Notes: a model not told the origin generated them from the letters alone. Positions 7,802 to 18,190 are shown, counted from the stretch's first letter. The stretch: 61,186 nucleotides of DNA from an uncultured Porphyromonadaceae bacterium (GCA_938027385.1 CALJBF010000256.1:1-61186); one strand, 5' to 3'. Translations and numbers: made by a program.

Positions 7802-10728
7802 AGACAAGATACCTTTCACTCATGGCCGCCCTGCTGCTGACGCTCGCGGCCGGATGCTCAGACGACCGTGCCCTGCTGCCCGACACCGGCGGTTCAATCG
7901 AAAACGAAGAGGGCATGCGCGTGACCGTGCTACATCTTTCAGGCCGCGACATCGACGCGGCGGCCTGGCAGTCGGCCCGTGACGTCAGTTTCATTCTCGA
8001 AGACCCGGCGCGCCGCGTGTCGCTGACACTCGAGGGCACCGCCCAGCACGACGGCAAAGCCGTGGCGATGCACGAGCCGGGCACCATGAAATGCCGCATG
8101 AGAATCGGCGAGACCGACATCCCCGACGGCAACTACTACCTCAGCCTGCTGCATGACGGGAACACTGTGGGAAGGATGCGCCGGGTGGCCTTCAGCGGCA
8201 ATGTCGGCACCGAGATAGCCTCGGAGCAGATGGATTACCCTGACCTGGAGGGCGACGGCACACAGCAGAACCCGTACCTGATCAACGATGACGGCGATTT
8301 CCTCACTCTGATATACTATCTGCAGGAGGATCCCGACCACGCTTACGGCAGATATTTCCGCCAGACAGCCTCGTTCGACGTGCCGCGCCGCAGCATGATA
8401 ATCGACGGCCATATATATGCGCCGGTGACGTTTGCCGGAATATACGACGGCGGCGGCCATGAACTGCGCGGCCTCACATACCAGGGGGCGTCGAGTGCCG
8501 AAAGCGACAACGACATAGGTCTCTTCAAAGATCTCTATTCGGCCACTGTAAGGAACATCACCTTCTCCGGCGCGCTCATCATAAACGGCGGCAGCCGTGT
8601 AGGCATCATTGCCGGGAAGGCCGAAGGCAACTGCACCTTCGAGAACATAACCGCCAGCGGCACAGTCACCGCCGACGGCGACGACATAGGGGGTCTGACC
8701 GGACGCACTACAGGCAACGTGGTTTTCCGCGACATCACCTTCAATTCGGTTGTGGTGGCCAGCGGCAGCACTGCCAGCCACGGCACGGGCGCCGGTCTGC
8801 TGGTAGGCCGACATGAGGGAGATTCTTTCACGGCAGAGAATATCACCGTTGCCGACCATATCTTTTCGGTTACCGGCTACCGCAGTGTCGGAGGCGTGGC
8901 CGGACATGTCAAATGCAAGTCGGTGCATGTTAAGAACGTGTCTCTCGAACACAGCGTCGACCAGGAGACGCAGGACATCAGGGTGATATACGGCGCCGAG
9001 AATTATGTGGGCGGCCTGTTCGGGTGGCTTGAGCATACCGGCGACGCCGGGTTCTCGGGCTGCAGCGTCAAGGCGCCGGTGAGCGGCGGCCGCGACACAG
9101 GCGCCCTGGTCGGACATGCCTATGTCCACAACCTCACGCTCACGCGGATCATGCTCACGTCAGTGGTACACGGCGGCACTACGGTGGGCGGGATGTTCGG
9201 TTACGCCGGTTTCTGCCAGCCGTCGTCCAGAATCACCTTCGCCGGGCCCGACAACAGCAGCCGCATCGTGGTCAAGTCATCAACAAGCGCCGAAGTGTCG
9301 GGCGACGATTATGTGGGTGGCCTTGCCGGCATGTTCGACTCACACAACGGCTCGATGGTGTTCGAGGGGAAAGTCGAGATCGGCGTCAACGTCTCGGGCA
9401 AAAACAACGTCGGCGGGGCTTTCGGCTCGATAATGAACGCCGACGGATTCTCGCCCTACGACATCAATTTCTCCTCGCCCACGATGCGCGTCGAAGCCAG
9501 CAACGGCAATGCCGGAGGCTTTGCCGGCGAGGCCCGGGATTCACGTATCGACGGCGGCCTGGATCTGTCGCCACTCACGTCGCCCCCCTCTGCAAGCTCG
9601 ATGAAGCCCTGTTTCGGCGGTGTGGTCACGGCAGGCGGCAATGCAGGCGGTGTCGTGGGGTATTCCACTGGTAACCGCACATCCATCGTATCGGGTGTCT
9701 ACAGCGACGCCACCGTCACCTCTCACAATCTCGATGCCGGGGGGATAGTGGGCCGTTTCGACGGCGCCCCCACCCATAAGGCCGCCGAGTGCATGTTCGG
9801 GGGCGTTGTCGACGCGAAAGTCAGCTCGGGGGGCATCGCCGGTGTCTGCACCGGCAACCTCGAGATCACCGAGTGCATCAACGCCGGCACAATCCGGGGC
9901 GAATCGAATGTCGGGGGCGTGAACGGTTACGTGAAAGCCGCGGACAACGCTTACCTCTACATCACGCACTGCCTCAACACCGGCAACGTTACCGGCAACT
10001 GCTCAGGCGGTGTGATGGGCTATGTGACCAGCAACGACACCGACCGCAAGGACGGCAGGTTCGACGTTACCTACTGCGTGAACAAGGGCCGCATCGGGAG
10101 CCATGGCAATGAAGGTTGCCCCGTAGGCGGCGTGGTGGCGCAGATGAACCACCGTCACGCCTACATAATGAGCTGCACGAACCTCGGCGAGGTGTCATGT
10201 CCGCGCAACTATGCCGTGGCCGGGGTAATCGGCGACATGGGCGACCGCGGCAGCTCGCATCACAACCACGGCCAGATCACCCAGTGCGCCAACTACGGTA
10301 AAATATCGTCAGGCGATTCGCAGACGATTGTGGGCGGGGTGGTCGGCCGCCTTCACGGATGCAGCCTCGAGAAATACGACCACAAAATAACCGACTGCGC
10401 CAACTATGGCGAGCTCCCCACCGACCAGAAGGAGGACAACGGCGGCATCCTCGGATGGGCGGATTCATATACCAACATCTACCGCACATTCAACCGCGGC
10501 AAGGTATGGCACGGCAACGCCATAATCGGCACCCATCTGGGCGGTTCAATTTTCCACCACGACCACAACTACTATCTGGATGGCACAGGAGGCGGCTGGC
10601 CGTCGTCAACAAAAGTCAGCGCCGGTAACATTGCGGATAAGAACGTCTACAAGGATTTCGACTTCTTCAACGTATGGCAGATGACCGCCGACGGGCCGCG
10701 CCTGCGCTACGCGCCCTGCCAGCCCTGA
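7798..10728 (+). CDS. Large GLUG-repeat lipoprotein, second paralog
   Basis: A 976-residue lipoprotein. The ATG at 7798 overlaps the stop of the previous gene and gives a clean signal peptide with lipobox LAAGC (Cys20) followed by SDDR, the same start as its neighbour. The first 130 mature residues form a strand-rich domain. After DGTQQNPYLINDDGDFLTL, a typical entry into GLUG solenoids, come repeats such as VGGLFG, VGGVAGH and AGGIVGRF that run almost to the C-terminus. It lacks the helical insert of its upstream paralog. The tight coupling implies co-translation and probably joint function at the cell surface. Ligand unknown. Confidence 0.8.
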   Translation: MKTRYLSLMAALLLTLAAGCSDDRALLPDTGGSIENEEGMRVTVLHLSGRDIDAAAWQSARDVSFILEDPARRVSLTLEGTAQHDGKAVAMHEPGTMKCRMRIGETDIPDGNYYLSLLHDGNTVGRMRRVAFSGNVGTEIASEQMDYPDLEGDGTQQNPYLINDDGDFLTLIYYLQEDPDHAYGRYFRQTASFDVPRRSMIIDGHIYAPVTFAGIYDGGGHELRGLTYQGASSAESDNDIGLFKDLYSATVRNITFSGALIINGGSRVGIIAGKAEGNCTFENITASGTVTADGDDIGGLTGRTTGNVVFRDITFNSVVVASGSTASHGTGAGLLVGRHEGDSFTAENITVADHIFSVTGYRSVGGVAGHVKCKSVHVKNVSLEHSVDQETQDIRVIYGAENYVGGLFGWLEHTGDAGFSGCSVKAPVSGGRDTGALVGHAYVHNLTLTRIMLTSVVHGGTTVGGMFGYAGFCQPSSRITFAGPDNSSRIVVKSSTSAEVSGDDYVGGLAGMFDSHNGSMVFEGKVEIGVNVSGKNNVGGAFGSIMNADGFSPYDINFSSPTMRVEASNGNAGGFAGEARDSRIDGGLDLSPLTSPPSASSMKPCFGGVVTAGGNAGGVVGYSTGNRTSIVSGVYSDATVTSHNLDAGGIVGRFDGAPTHKAAECMFGGVVDAKVSSGGIAGVCTGNLEITECINAGTIRGESNVGGVNGYVKAADNAYLYITHCLNTGNVTGNCSGGVMGYVTSNDTDRKDGRFDVTYCVNKGRIGSHGNEGCPVGGVVAQMNHRHAYIMSCTNLGEVSCPRNYAVAGVIGDMGDRGSSHHNHGQITQCANYGKISSGDSQTIVGGVVGRLHGCSLEKYDHKITDCANYGELPTDQKEDNGGILGWADSYTNIYRTFNRGKVWHGNAIIGTHLGGSIFHHDHNYYLDGTGGGWPSSTKVSAGNIADKNVYKDFDFFNVWQMTADGPRLRYAPCQP

Positions 10729-10754
10729 CCCTTCCGGGTTGCCGGTCATACATT

Positions 10755-11681
10755 CTACCTCACTCCGCGCCTTCGCTTACCGGGGGCGCGGAGGCGCGCG
10801 ATGACGGTGTCGGTGTAGAGGCGGGCGCCGTTGATGTTGAGGTGGCCGGCGTCGTAATAGAGGGTGCTGTCGGTGTCAAAGGGGGGCAGGTATGTGTCGT
10901 CCCAGACGGTGAACCCGAGGCGGTGCCCCATGGCGCGGACGGTGTCGGTCACCGCATCAATGCGGCGTTCGGCCAGCGAGGGTGCCAGGAATACGATGAG
11001 CCTGATGCCGTTGTCGCGGCAGATGGCGGCGAACTCGGCAAGCTGTGCGCGCCGTTCGGGCTTGAACTCGCACAGCGCCTCGAAACTCTGCCGCGAGGGG
11101 AAAACCGCGGGAACCGGCATCCCCAGGAAACCGTTAGCCCCCTCTACCGCGCGGTTCGAGAACTGCGTCATGAGTATGCGCACCCAGTTGATATTGTAGG
11201 CGTATGCGTTTGAGTACATGCACAGGCGGCGCCACTGCTTGTCGCCGGTGAACACGCTGTCTATGTCGGCCATGTGGCGACCGTAATACCGGGCCAGAAT
11301 GTTGTAGCGCGTGCCGGCACCGCGGTCGCCGAGATTGGTGGGCGATATGCCCAGCAGCACCGTATGCGGTTTCACAGGGCGTGCGACAACGGCCTTGAGC
11401 ATCGTCAGGTAAAACGGGAAATTCTGCCCGATGGCGCCCCCGTTGTAGGCCGTGGTGCCAAGCGAGTCGGCCAGCGCATGGGTGTCGACACTATACAGCG
11501 CCACCGACGACCCGAGCACCAGCACCGAGTCGTCACTGCGGGTGAGCACATAGTCAATCGAGCGGTAGTCGGCCGGCAGATTGCCGCGCGAGAACGCGCG
11601 CTCCATGGCCACCCCCAGCAACAGGTCGCCAGCCACAGCCACCGCCATAATCCCTGCAATCCATATCAACAGCCTTTTCAT
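10755..11681 (-). CDS. SGNH-type accessory protein of an MBOAT O-acyltransferase
   Basis: A 308-residue protein with an N-terminal signal anchor (residues 4-24) and a periplasmic domain. VLVLGSSVALYSVD matches the GDS/GSS block of SGNH hydrolases and DltD/AlgJ-like partners. The C-terminal YYDAGHLNINGARLY holds the paired Asp and His of the family (D..H). It lies 6 nt downstream of the MBOAT gene, the usual pairing in which MBOAT moves an acyl group across the membrane and the SGNH partner places it on the polysaccharide. It is the last gene of the exopolysaccharide locus. The acyl group is most likely acetyl, by analogy. Confidence 0.75.
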   Translation of the reverse strand: MKRLLIWIAGIMAVAVAGDLLLGVAMERAFSRGNLPADYRSIDYVLTRSDDSVLVLGSSVALYSVDTHALADSLGTTAYNGGAIGQNFPFYLTMLKAVVARPVKPHTVLLGISPTNLGDRGAGTRYNILARYYGRHMADIDSVFTGDKQWRRLCMYSNAYAYNINWVRILMTQFSNRAVEGANGFLGMPVPAVFPSRQSFEALCEFKPERRAQLAEFAAICRDNGIRLIVFLAPSLAERRIDAVTDTVRAMGHRLGFTVWDDTYLPPFDTDSTLYYDAGHLNINGARLYTDTVIARLRAPGKRRRGVR

Positions 11682-11687
11682 CGCGCG

Positions 11688-13130
11688 TCAGAACTGGAAA
11701 TAAATGAACTGGGCCGAATTGAAATTAGCCATGGCCATTATCATCAACAGCAACACACCGTAGGCGAACACATCGGTCACGAACGCCCTTGACAGCATTT
11801 TACCGCCCGCAACCTGCTGGGCAACCGGTGCAGGCATACGGTCGCGGCGTTCGGCCATCAGCTCATGCACCACAACCACGGCGATTACAACAGCTATGAG
11901 GAACATCTGCGGCACCCCGGCACCCATATACACCGGGCCGGGCGCGGTGAAAATCTTGCGGATGGCCAGGAAAGCGTCAGAGAGCGTGTCGGCGCGGAAA
12001 AACACCCACCCTATCACCACGAAGAAGAAGGTAATCACCACCGAGGCCACTGTACCGGCACGGTTCTGCGGCAGATTCAGCCACCTGACCTTGCTCTTTA
12101 TGTTGTGCAGAACCACGAGCACGCCATGATAGGCGCCCCACACCACGTATGTCAGCGCGGCGCCGTGCCACAGGCCGCTCACAAGGAAAGTGACGAACAG
12201 GTTTGCCCGATGACGCCACGGACGGCAGCGGTTGCCACCCATCGGGATGTAGAGATAGTCGGCAAACCACGACGACAGCGAGATGTGCCAACGGCGCCAG
12301 AAATCGCGCACATTGCCCGACAGATAGGGCTGACGGAAATTCTGCATCAGAGTGAAACCCATGCACCGCGCCGCCCCTATGGCTATGAGCGAGTAGCCGC
12401 AGAAATCGCCGAAAATCTGGAATGTGAACAGCACCGCGCCCACAAGGATCGTGGTGCCGCTGTGATGGTTCAGGTTGGTGAACACGGCATAAACATAGTC
12501 GGCCACATTGTCGGCCAGACAGAGTTTCAGGAAATATCCCCAGATCATCAACCTCAGTCCGGCCACAAGCATGTCGCCGTCGAACCGATGCACCGTGTGG
12601 AACTGCGGCAGCAGGTTCCGGGCCCTCTCGATAGGGCCGGCCACAAGCTGCGGGAAGAATGACACGAACAGCGCGTAGTCAAACAGATTGCGCTCGGCGG
12701 GGATGGTGCGCCGGTACACGTCGATCGTGTAGCCCACGGCCTGGAATGTATAGAACGAGATTCCCACCGGCAACAGCAGTTCAAACCGCGGCACGTGCAT
12801 GGCCACGCCCAGAGCCTGCATGCTCTGCTCTATGATGTCACCGAAGAAACCGAGATACTTGTAAAGCACAAGAATAGCCAGGTTTATGGCCAGACACGTC
12901 ACGAGTATGGCGCGCCGGGCACTGAAACGCTCCATTGCCACACCGCAGAGCCAGGTGGTGACCGACGAGAATGCAATCAGCAGGGCATACGCCGGCTCCC
13001 AGTTCATGTAGAAATAGTAGCTCGCTACGAGCAGGAAGGTGTTGCGCCACCTCCCCTTGCCGGGCAGCAGCCAGTAAACCAGCACCACCGCCGGAAAAAA
13101 TATCAGAAAATCAAACGTATTGAACCCCAT
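11688..13130 (-). CDS. MBOAT family membrane O-acyltransferase (AlgI/DltB-like)
   Basis: A 480-residue polytopic protein starting MGFNTFDFLIFFPAVVLVY, typical of AlgI-type members. Diagnostic features are PQLVAGPIERARNLLPQF around residue 180 and the catalytic-His segment FLVSGLWHGAALTYVVWG around residue 315. Around 10-11 membrane helices fit the family length of 460-500. The transmembrane channel passes acyl groups from a cytoplasmic donor to periplasmic glycans. The neighbours (SGNH partner, glycosyltransferase, export genes) point to O-acylation of the exopolysaccharide made here. Confidence 0.9.
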   Translation of the reverse strand: MGFNTFDFLIFFPAVVLVYWLLPGKGRWRNTFLLVASYYFYMNWEPAYALLIAFSSVTTWLCGVAMERFSARRAILVTCLAINLAILVLYKYLGFFGDIIEQSMQALGVAMHVPRFELLLPVGISFYTFQAVGYTIDVYRRTIPAERNLFDYALFVSFFPQLVAGPIERARNLLPQFHTVHRFDGDMLVAGLRLMIWGYFLKLCLADNVADYVYAVFTNLNHHSGTTILVGAVLFTFQIFGDFCGYSLIAIGAARCMGFTLMQNFRQPYLSGNVRDFWRRWHISLSSWFADYLYIPMGGNRCRPWRHRANLFVTFLVSGLWHGAALTYVVWGAYHGVLVVLHNIKSKVRWLNLPQNRAGTVASVVITFFFVVIGWVFFRADTLSDAFLAIRKIFTAPGPVYMGAGVPQMFLIAVVIAVVVVHELMAERRDRMPAPVAQQVAGGKMLSRAFVTDVFAYGVLLLMIMAMANFNSAQFIYFQF

Positions 13131-13142
13131 GACTCTCTCAGG

Positions 13143-14195
13143 CTACTGTTTGTCGCAAATTTTGCGGTAAAGGAGGTCGTATGCGTCGGCCATCGTGTCG
13201 AGCGAGTAAAGCCGGGCGGCCTCGTCATACGCTCGGGCGGCACGGTCGAGGGCGGCATCGTAGTCATCAATGTCGGCTCTGACAGCCTCGGCGAGCGCCT
13301 CGGCGTCGCCGTAGGCGAAAACCCGACCCAGGCGGCCGTGAGCCGCAACCTCGGCAGGCGCGCCGCTGTCGGTGGTGATTACCGGCACCCCGGCGGCCAT
13401 ACCTTCGATGATTGCAAGCCCGAACCCCTCGATGCGCGAGGGATGCACCATAAGGTCATATTCAGGCAGGATGCCGTATGTCTCGGCACGCGAAAGCTCG
13501 CCGAGGAACCTCACGCGGTCGTCCACGCCGAGGCGCGCGGCCAGTGCCGAAAGTCTGTCGATATCCGGCCCGGGGCCGATGAAATCCACCGTAACATCGG
13601 CCGTTCCGGCCTTTACAAGCCGCGCAACCGCCTCGATGGCAAGATCCTGCCCCTTCACATCGGCGAACACGCGCCCGAGCTGCACCAGTCGCACGGGGCG
13701 CCACGGCGCACGCTTTCCACGGCGCGGCACGGCATCGAAGTCAATGGCATTGTAGATGGTGGTCACCGGCATACCGGGATGGTCGTGGCGCACTTCGTCG
13801 GCCACGCGGTCGCTGATGGCCACAAGCGCGGCACCGCGCGCCTTTTCGACCGGGAGCGACGTGGTATGCAGTGTCATTACGGCATGGCGCCTGAGCGGCG
13901 GCATGACTGCCGCGGGCAGACCGATGTTGTGGAAATGCATGATATCGGGGCGCGACCGCCATATCAGCCGGTTCAGGCGCAGAAGAGGACGCGGGTCACG
14001 CGAGCCAGGGCGCCGCCCGAGCAGACACACCGCCACACGCGGGTCAAGACGCGCCACAAGCGCCGGGTCGGCCTCGTCGTTAAGCACGACCAGCGATACG
14101 TCATGGCCGCGGGCGACCTGACGCCCGGCCAGGTCGATGACCATTGACTCGGCGCCCCCCATTCTGAATCCGAAAAAGAGATGAAATATCTTCAT
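13143..14195 (-). CDS. GT4-family glycosyltransferase
   Basis: A 350-residue cytoplasmic glycosyltransferase. The ATG at 14195 (MKIFHLFFGFRMGGAESM) is chosen because the Gly-Gly-Ala-Glu motif of GT4 enzymes sits directly after it; the longer reading from 14276 adds an unrelated tail. The C-terminal donor-binding part has VHPSRIEGFGLAIIEGMA, containing the E-x7-E pattern, followed by GVPVITTDSGAPAEV. Retaining transfer of a nucleotide-activated sugar to a lipid-linked glycan is expected. It is flanked by MBOAT and polymerase/ligase genes. The sugar cannot be predicted from sequence. Confidence 0.85.
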   Translation of the reverse strand: MKIFHLFFGFRMGGAESMVIDLAGRQVARGHDVSLVVLNDEADPALVARLDPRVAVCLLGRRPGSRDPRPLLRLNRLIWRSRPDIMHFHNIGLPAAVMPPLRRHAVMTLHTTSLPVEKARGAALVAISDRVADEVRHDHPGMPVTTIYNAIDFDAVPRRGKRAPWRPVRLVQLGRVFADVKGQDLAIEAVARLVKAGTADVTVDFIGPGPDIDRLSALAARLGVDDRVRFLGELSRAETYGILPEYDLMVHPSRIEGFGLAIIEGMAAGVPVITTDSGAPAEVAAHGRLGRVFAYGDAEALAEAVRADIDDYDAALDRAARAYDEAARLYSLDTMADAYDLLYRKICDKQ

Positions 14196-14238
14196 GGCCC
14201 CAGGGTGTTGTCTGAACTGAATATGCGAGGCTGTTGCG

Positions 14239-15741
14239 TCAGCGGTAGTCGGGTGGCAGAAGTGACGGATTCTCACGGTAGACCGGACGCCGCGGGTCTG
14301 ACAGTATGACCCCGGCGAAAGCCGTGGCGGCGATAATCTGGCCGTGAGCCATGATCATGCCCGAGTAACCTGACACACCCAGCCACAGGAAGAAGATCAT
14401 GATCACCAGGAAATACTTGCCCATGGGCCGACGGCGCACTATGAGCCATAGCCCCGTGAGCCACAGCGCCTGCACCACAATGCCGTACCACCCCATGTGC
14501 AGAAACACCTGCACGGGGGTTATCTCCACCTCCGATGCAAGCTCATCGGCCTTGGTGATGTCGCTGTAGAACGGATTGTAGACATAAAATATCTGGTTTG
14601 TGGTGAGCTCGGGGTGGAGGAAACCGAATCCCATGCCGGTCATGTCGAGTTCCTCAATAAGGGCAATCTTGGGGAGGGTCTGACCCATGCGCCCGGTACC
14701 GAGCTTTGCAAGATCCTCCTCGTCGTTGATTTCCTGTATGCCCACGAGCTGTTTCAGCGATGATTCGACGCGCAGCACGCTCTCCTGCCCCTCGCCGGTG
14801 TCGCGGTAATTGCCGTTGGTGATCATGATGTCGGCGGTATAAGCCAGCACAAGCGCCAGCACGCCCCCCACAAGGTATTTCGCATACTTGCGGAACGAGC
14901 CCTGCGAGATTATGAACGCCACCAGGAAACCGGTCAGCACCGTGAATGTCTGCGTCACGACAACGCCGAGCAGAACCAGCGCCCATGACCACCAGGGCAT
15001 CTTCCAGCCGCGGGCAAGCGGATAGACCAGAAACACCAGCAGATAAAAGGAAGGGGGACGCTGGCGGATGAAATCGAACGACAGCGGATCCCAGTCGAGG
15101 TCATAGAACGTATTTACGCTACGGGCCGGGAACGGATGCAGTATGAAACCGCAGAACACGAAATAGTCTATCGCGTAGAAGATGCATATCAGCATCGCGT
15201 AGGGGAACATGGTGTGCCAGAACTTCCCGAAATCAAACGGCTTGCCGTTGAAATACAGCAGCGGCACCACAAAAAACAGAAAATTCAGGTATTTGCTAAG
15301 AATCGGCATCTGGTGGCTCAGCGGCTCGATGCTGTGCAGTGCCGCGACCATGAGCGCCACGAAATAGAGCCCCATCAGGGCGAAAGTGCGCTTGACAAGC
15401 GGCGATTTTCTGAGTACGAAAAGCGCCATGAGTGCCACAGCGAAGAGTATGACCATTCGCGAGATGGGGGGCATCTTGTAGAAGTTGTATCCCCCGTACA
15501 GAAAGATGGTCATGATCACGGCGTCATACTGCCGGTCGTTTTTCAGACAGTATATCACCAGTCCGAGAGCGATCAGCAATGCCGGATAGAACTCAAGTCC
15601 GATCAGCGACATCGATAGCATGAACATCAGCGGCATGCGCACGGTGCGCCACGACATCGTGAACCGTTTGTTCACGACGTCGCGGGGTGTCTCTGCCTCG
15701 GCGGCAGATGATATTGTTGCTGTAGCGGCTGTAGTGCTCAA
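14239..15741 (-). CDS. O-antigen polymerase/ligase-like membrane protein
   Basis: A 500-residue integral membrane protein with about 11-12 helices, a short cytoplasmic N-terminus rich in Ala and Thr, and one large external loop. The loop lies around residues 320-410 and includes ESVLRVESSLKQLVGIQE and the charged segment NDEEDLAKLGTGRMG. This is the layout of Wzy/WaaL-type enzymes (O-antigen ligase superfamily, PF04932). It sits between the tyrosine autokinase and the GT4 gene. In this context it is most likely the Wzy polymerase that joins repeat units in the periplasm; ligase activity is the alternative. Confidence 0.75.
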   Translation of the reverse strand: MSTTAATATISSAAEAETPRDVVNKRFTMSWRTVRMPLMFMLSMSLIGLEFYPALLIALGLVIYCLKNDRQYDAVIMTIFLYGGYNFYKMPPISRMVILFAVALMALFVLRKSPLVKRTFALMGLYFVALMVAALHSIEPLSHQMPILSKYLNFLFFVVPLLYFNGKPFDFGKFWHTMFPYAMLICIFYAIDYFVFCGFILHPFPARSVNTFYDLDWDPLSFDFIRQRPPSFYLLVFLVYPLARGWKMPWWSWALVLLGVVVTQTFTVLTGFLVAFIISQGSFRKYAKYLVGGVLALVLAYTADIMITNGNYRDTGEGQESVLRVESSLKQLVGIQEINDEEDLAKLGTGRMGQTLPKIALIEELDMTGMGFGFLHPELTTNQIFYVYNPFYSDITKADELASEVEITPVQVFLHMGWYGIVVQALWLTGLWLIVRRRPMGKYFLVIMIFFLWLGVSGYSGMIMAHGQIIAATAFAGVILSDPRRPVYRENPSLLPPDYR

Positions 15742-15805
15742 CAGAAGTCGGGTCTTTTGGTTAGGTTACCGGCACCGTGGGGAGATGCCCCCACGGGTAC
15801 GGTTG

Positions 15806-18190
15806 TCACTTTTTACGGAAAAGGCGCCCGAAGAAACCGGGTTTCTTCTCCTCGCGGTCAAACGCCTCACCCTCGCCGTAGCCGTAGCGGGCATAGTTGT
15901 GGGTGCCGTTGACCACGATGCCGATGCGCGGCAGACGTTTCTCTTCGGCGGCATGGTTGATCAGGCGCATGTTGGCGCGAGTCGTCACGTTGAGGCGCGT
16001 CACGAAGATGGTGGCATCGGCCACACGACCCAGCGAGAAGGTATCGCTGACCATGCCGAGGGGTGCCGAATCGACAATCACATAGTCGTAGCGCTCGCGC
16101 AGTGTAGCGAAGAGCTCGTCGACACGCTTTGTCAGCAGAAGTTCAGAGGGGTTGGGGGGAACCACACCTGCGGTAATGACATCCAGATCCTTCACCGGCA
16201 GGGGCGAACGCATCGTGATGTCGTCGACGGTAACGTTGTCGTCAGAGAGGTAAGCCGTGACACCTGTATGCGGGGGCAGGCCCAGATATTCGGCCAGACG
16301 AGGCTTGCGGATGTCCATGCCTACGAGAGCCACACGCTTGCCTGTCATGGCAAGGGCGGCAGCGGTGTTGATAGAGATGAACGACTTGCCCTCGCCAGGC
16401 TGCGATGAGGTGACGATCACCACCTTCTGGTCCGAACCGGTGAGCACGAACTGCAGGTTGGTGCGCACAAGCTTGAACAGCTCGACTGTCGATGACTTCG
16501 AGCCGGGAGTGACCACAAGCGACTTGCCGGCACGCGAGTTGCAGATTTCGCCGAGCGACGGCACTGTGGTGGCACCCTCGATCTCCTCACGGCTTACGAG
16601 TCTGGTGCGGAATATGCTCAGCAGGTATATGCCGATGAAGGGAATCATGCCGCCGAAGAGCAGGCAGATGGCCAGAATCATCTTCTTCGACATTGACACA
16701 GGCTCGCTGTTGCGGTATGCCTCGTCGACAATGCGCCCCTTGGGCATTGTGTTGGCAAGCAGGATGGCGGTCTCCTCGCGTTTCTGGGTCAGGAACGAAT
16801 AAAGCGACTGCAACAGCACCGCGTTGCGGTTTATGTTGCGCATTTCAAGCTCCTGTCGGGGGAACTGCACCAGGTCGCCCTGGGCGCGGTTGAGCTGCAT
16901 GTGCAGTTCGTCGACTGCTACCTGTGCGCTCTCGGCCACCTTCGACATGGTAAGTATGATATTGGCGCGCAGGGCGTCGAGCTGTTCCGAGATCTTGCGC
17001 AGGGCCACGTTGTCATGCTTGGCGTTCGAGGCCATCTTCATGCGCTCGAGCACCAGCTTGTTGTAGGTGGTCACAAGCTCGTTGATACCGTCGTTGGCCT
17101 GAGGATTGTCGGCGGTCGACACGTTCTGATACGGTACAAGGGCATACTCGTTGCCGGGAGTTGTAAGGAACTCCCACGCCATCTTCATGATCTCGAGCTT
17201 GGTCTCGGCCTCGAAAAGACGGCTGGCCACCTCACCTTTCAGAGAGAGATTGTAAGCGGCCTCCGACGCCAGGTCTACTAGTCCTTCGCTCTCCTTGTAA
17301 TTTCTTACTTTCGACTCGTTGGTGTGGATCTGGCCCAGAAGAATGTTGATACGGTCGTCAAGGAACTCGAGAGTCTTGAGACTCTGCTGGTTCTTGTGGT
17401 CCACACCGTTGTCGTTGTAATGACGCATGATGGTGTTGAGCAGCAGCATGCCGAACTTGGGGTCCGGCGTCTCGTAATTTAGACGTATCACGTTGGCCTT
17501 TTTCGAGGCAAGCGATACCGATACATCGTCCTGCAGACCCTCGGCGGCGCGGTCATAGCTCCCGACGGTCATGAACATCTTGATTTCCGGCTCGGCGCGG
17601 TTGAAATACTTCGTGGTGTCGATCAGGAACAGGCCGAGTTCGGTCTTAATCTGCACCGGGAAATGCGCATGCTTGATCTTTGCCACCGTCTTCTTGAGGG
17701 TGGGTATCCTGGCGGTGACATCGGCGGTGAGATCTTTGTGTACCTTTACCTTGAACGACACGCCGAGCTGGGTGGTGTCGGCGAACATAGGTGGCACGAT
17801 GACATCAAGCGGATACTCTTCGCGCATCAGCGCCGCCTGCATGAACCCTTCGCGCAGGAAACGGATGCGGTCAAGACCAAGATCCTTGGCCACGTCACGG
17901 TAAAGCGAATGCGACGACACCAGGAATACCTCGTCATCGACCGGACTCGAGCCCGTCATGAGCGTCGACATGTCGAACGAGAAATTGTCCATCGTCGATG
18001 CCGGCCCCTTGTCCTCGTCCTCGATCAGCACGGTGGCCGTCACGGCATACTCCGTCTTCTGGCGAGTGATGATGAAGTAACCGACCAGGCCGGCGATAAA
18101 GATGGATATGACAAACCAGTACCAGCGCGAGGTATAGTCGCGCCAGAGGGCTTTCAGGTCAATGAAGTCTGAGGCTGTTTTCTTTTCCAA
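15806..18190 (-). CDS. Polysaccharide copolymerase with tyrosine autokinase domain (Wzc-like)
   Basis: A 794-residue bacterial tyrosine kinase fusion. Residues 22-41 and 503-526 are membrane helices that enclose a periplasmic Wzz domain with a long coiled-coil segment (about 270-470, GNVR-like). The cytoplasmic kinase has Walker A SSQPGEGKS (about 595-603), a Walker A' segment VALVGMDIRKPRL (unusual Gly-Met in place of the common Asp-Ala) and Walker B YVIVDSAP (about 703-710). The C-terminal Tyr cluster is small: NYARYGYGEG. It controls chain length and couples polymerisation to export. The export lipoprotein gene lies 35 nt upstream. Confidence 0.9.
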   Translation of the reverse strand: MEKKTASDFIDLKALWRDYTSRWYWFVISIFIAGLVGYFIITRQKTEYAVTATVLIEDEDKGPASTMDNFSFDMSTLMTGSSPVDDEVFLVSSHSLYRDVAKDLGLDRIRFLREGFMQAALMREEYPLDVIVPPMFADTTQLGVSFKVKVHKDLTADVTARIPTLKKTVAKIKHAHFPVQIKTELGLFLIDTTKYFNRAEPEIKMFMTVGSYDRAAEGLQDDVSVSLASKKANVIRLNYETPDPKFGMLLLNTIMRHYNDNGVDHKNQQSLKTLEFLDDRINILLGQIHTNESKVRNYKESEGLVDLASEAAYNLSLKGEVASRLFEAETKLEIMKMAWEFLTTPGNEYALVPYQNVSTADNPQANDGINELVTTYNKLVLERMKMASNAKHDNVALRKISEQLDALRANIILTMSKVAESAQVAVDELHMQLNRAQGDLVQFPRQELEMRNINRNAVLLQSLYSFLTQKREETAILLANTMPKGRIVDEAYRNSEPVSMSKKMILAICLLFGGMIPFIGIYLLSIFRTRLVSREEIEGATTVPSLGEICNSRAGKSLVVTPGSKSSTVELFKLVRTNLQFVLTGSDQKVVIVTSSQPGEGKSFISINTAAALAMTGKRVALVGMDIRKPRLAEYLGLPPHTGVTAYLSDDNVTVDDITMRSPLPVKDLDVITAGVVPPNPSELLLTKRVDELFATLRERYDYVIVDSAPLGMVSDTFSLGRVADATIFVTRLNVTTRANMRLINHAAEEKRLPRIGIVVNGTHNYARYGYGEGEAFDREEKKPGFFGRLFRKK

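Noticed and set aside
12795..14147. Open plus-strand frame of 450 codons opposite MBOAT and GT4 genes
   Set aside because: Antisense to clear enzymes, His/Arg-rich, no motif or signal; a codon-bias shadow.
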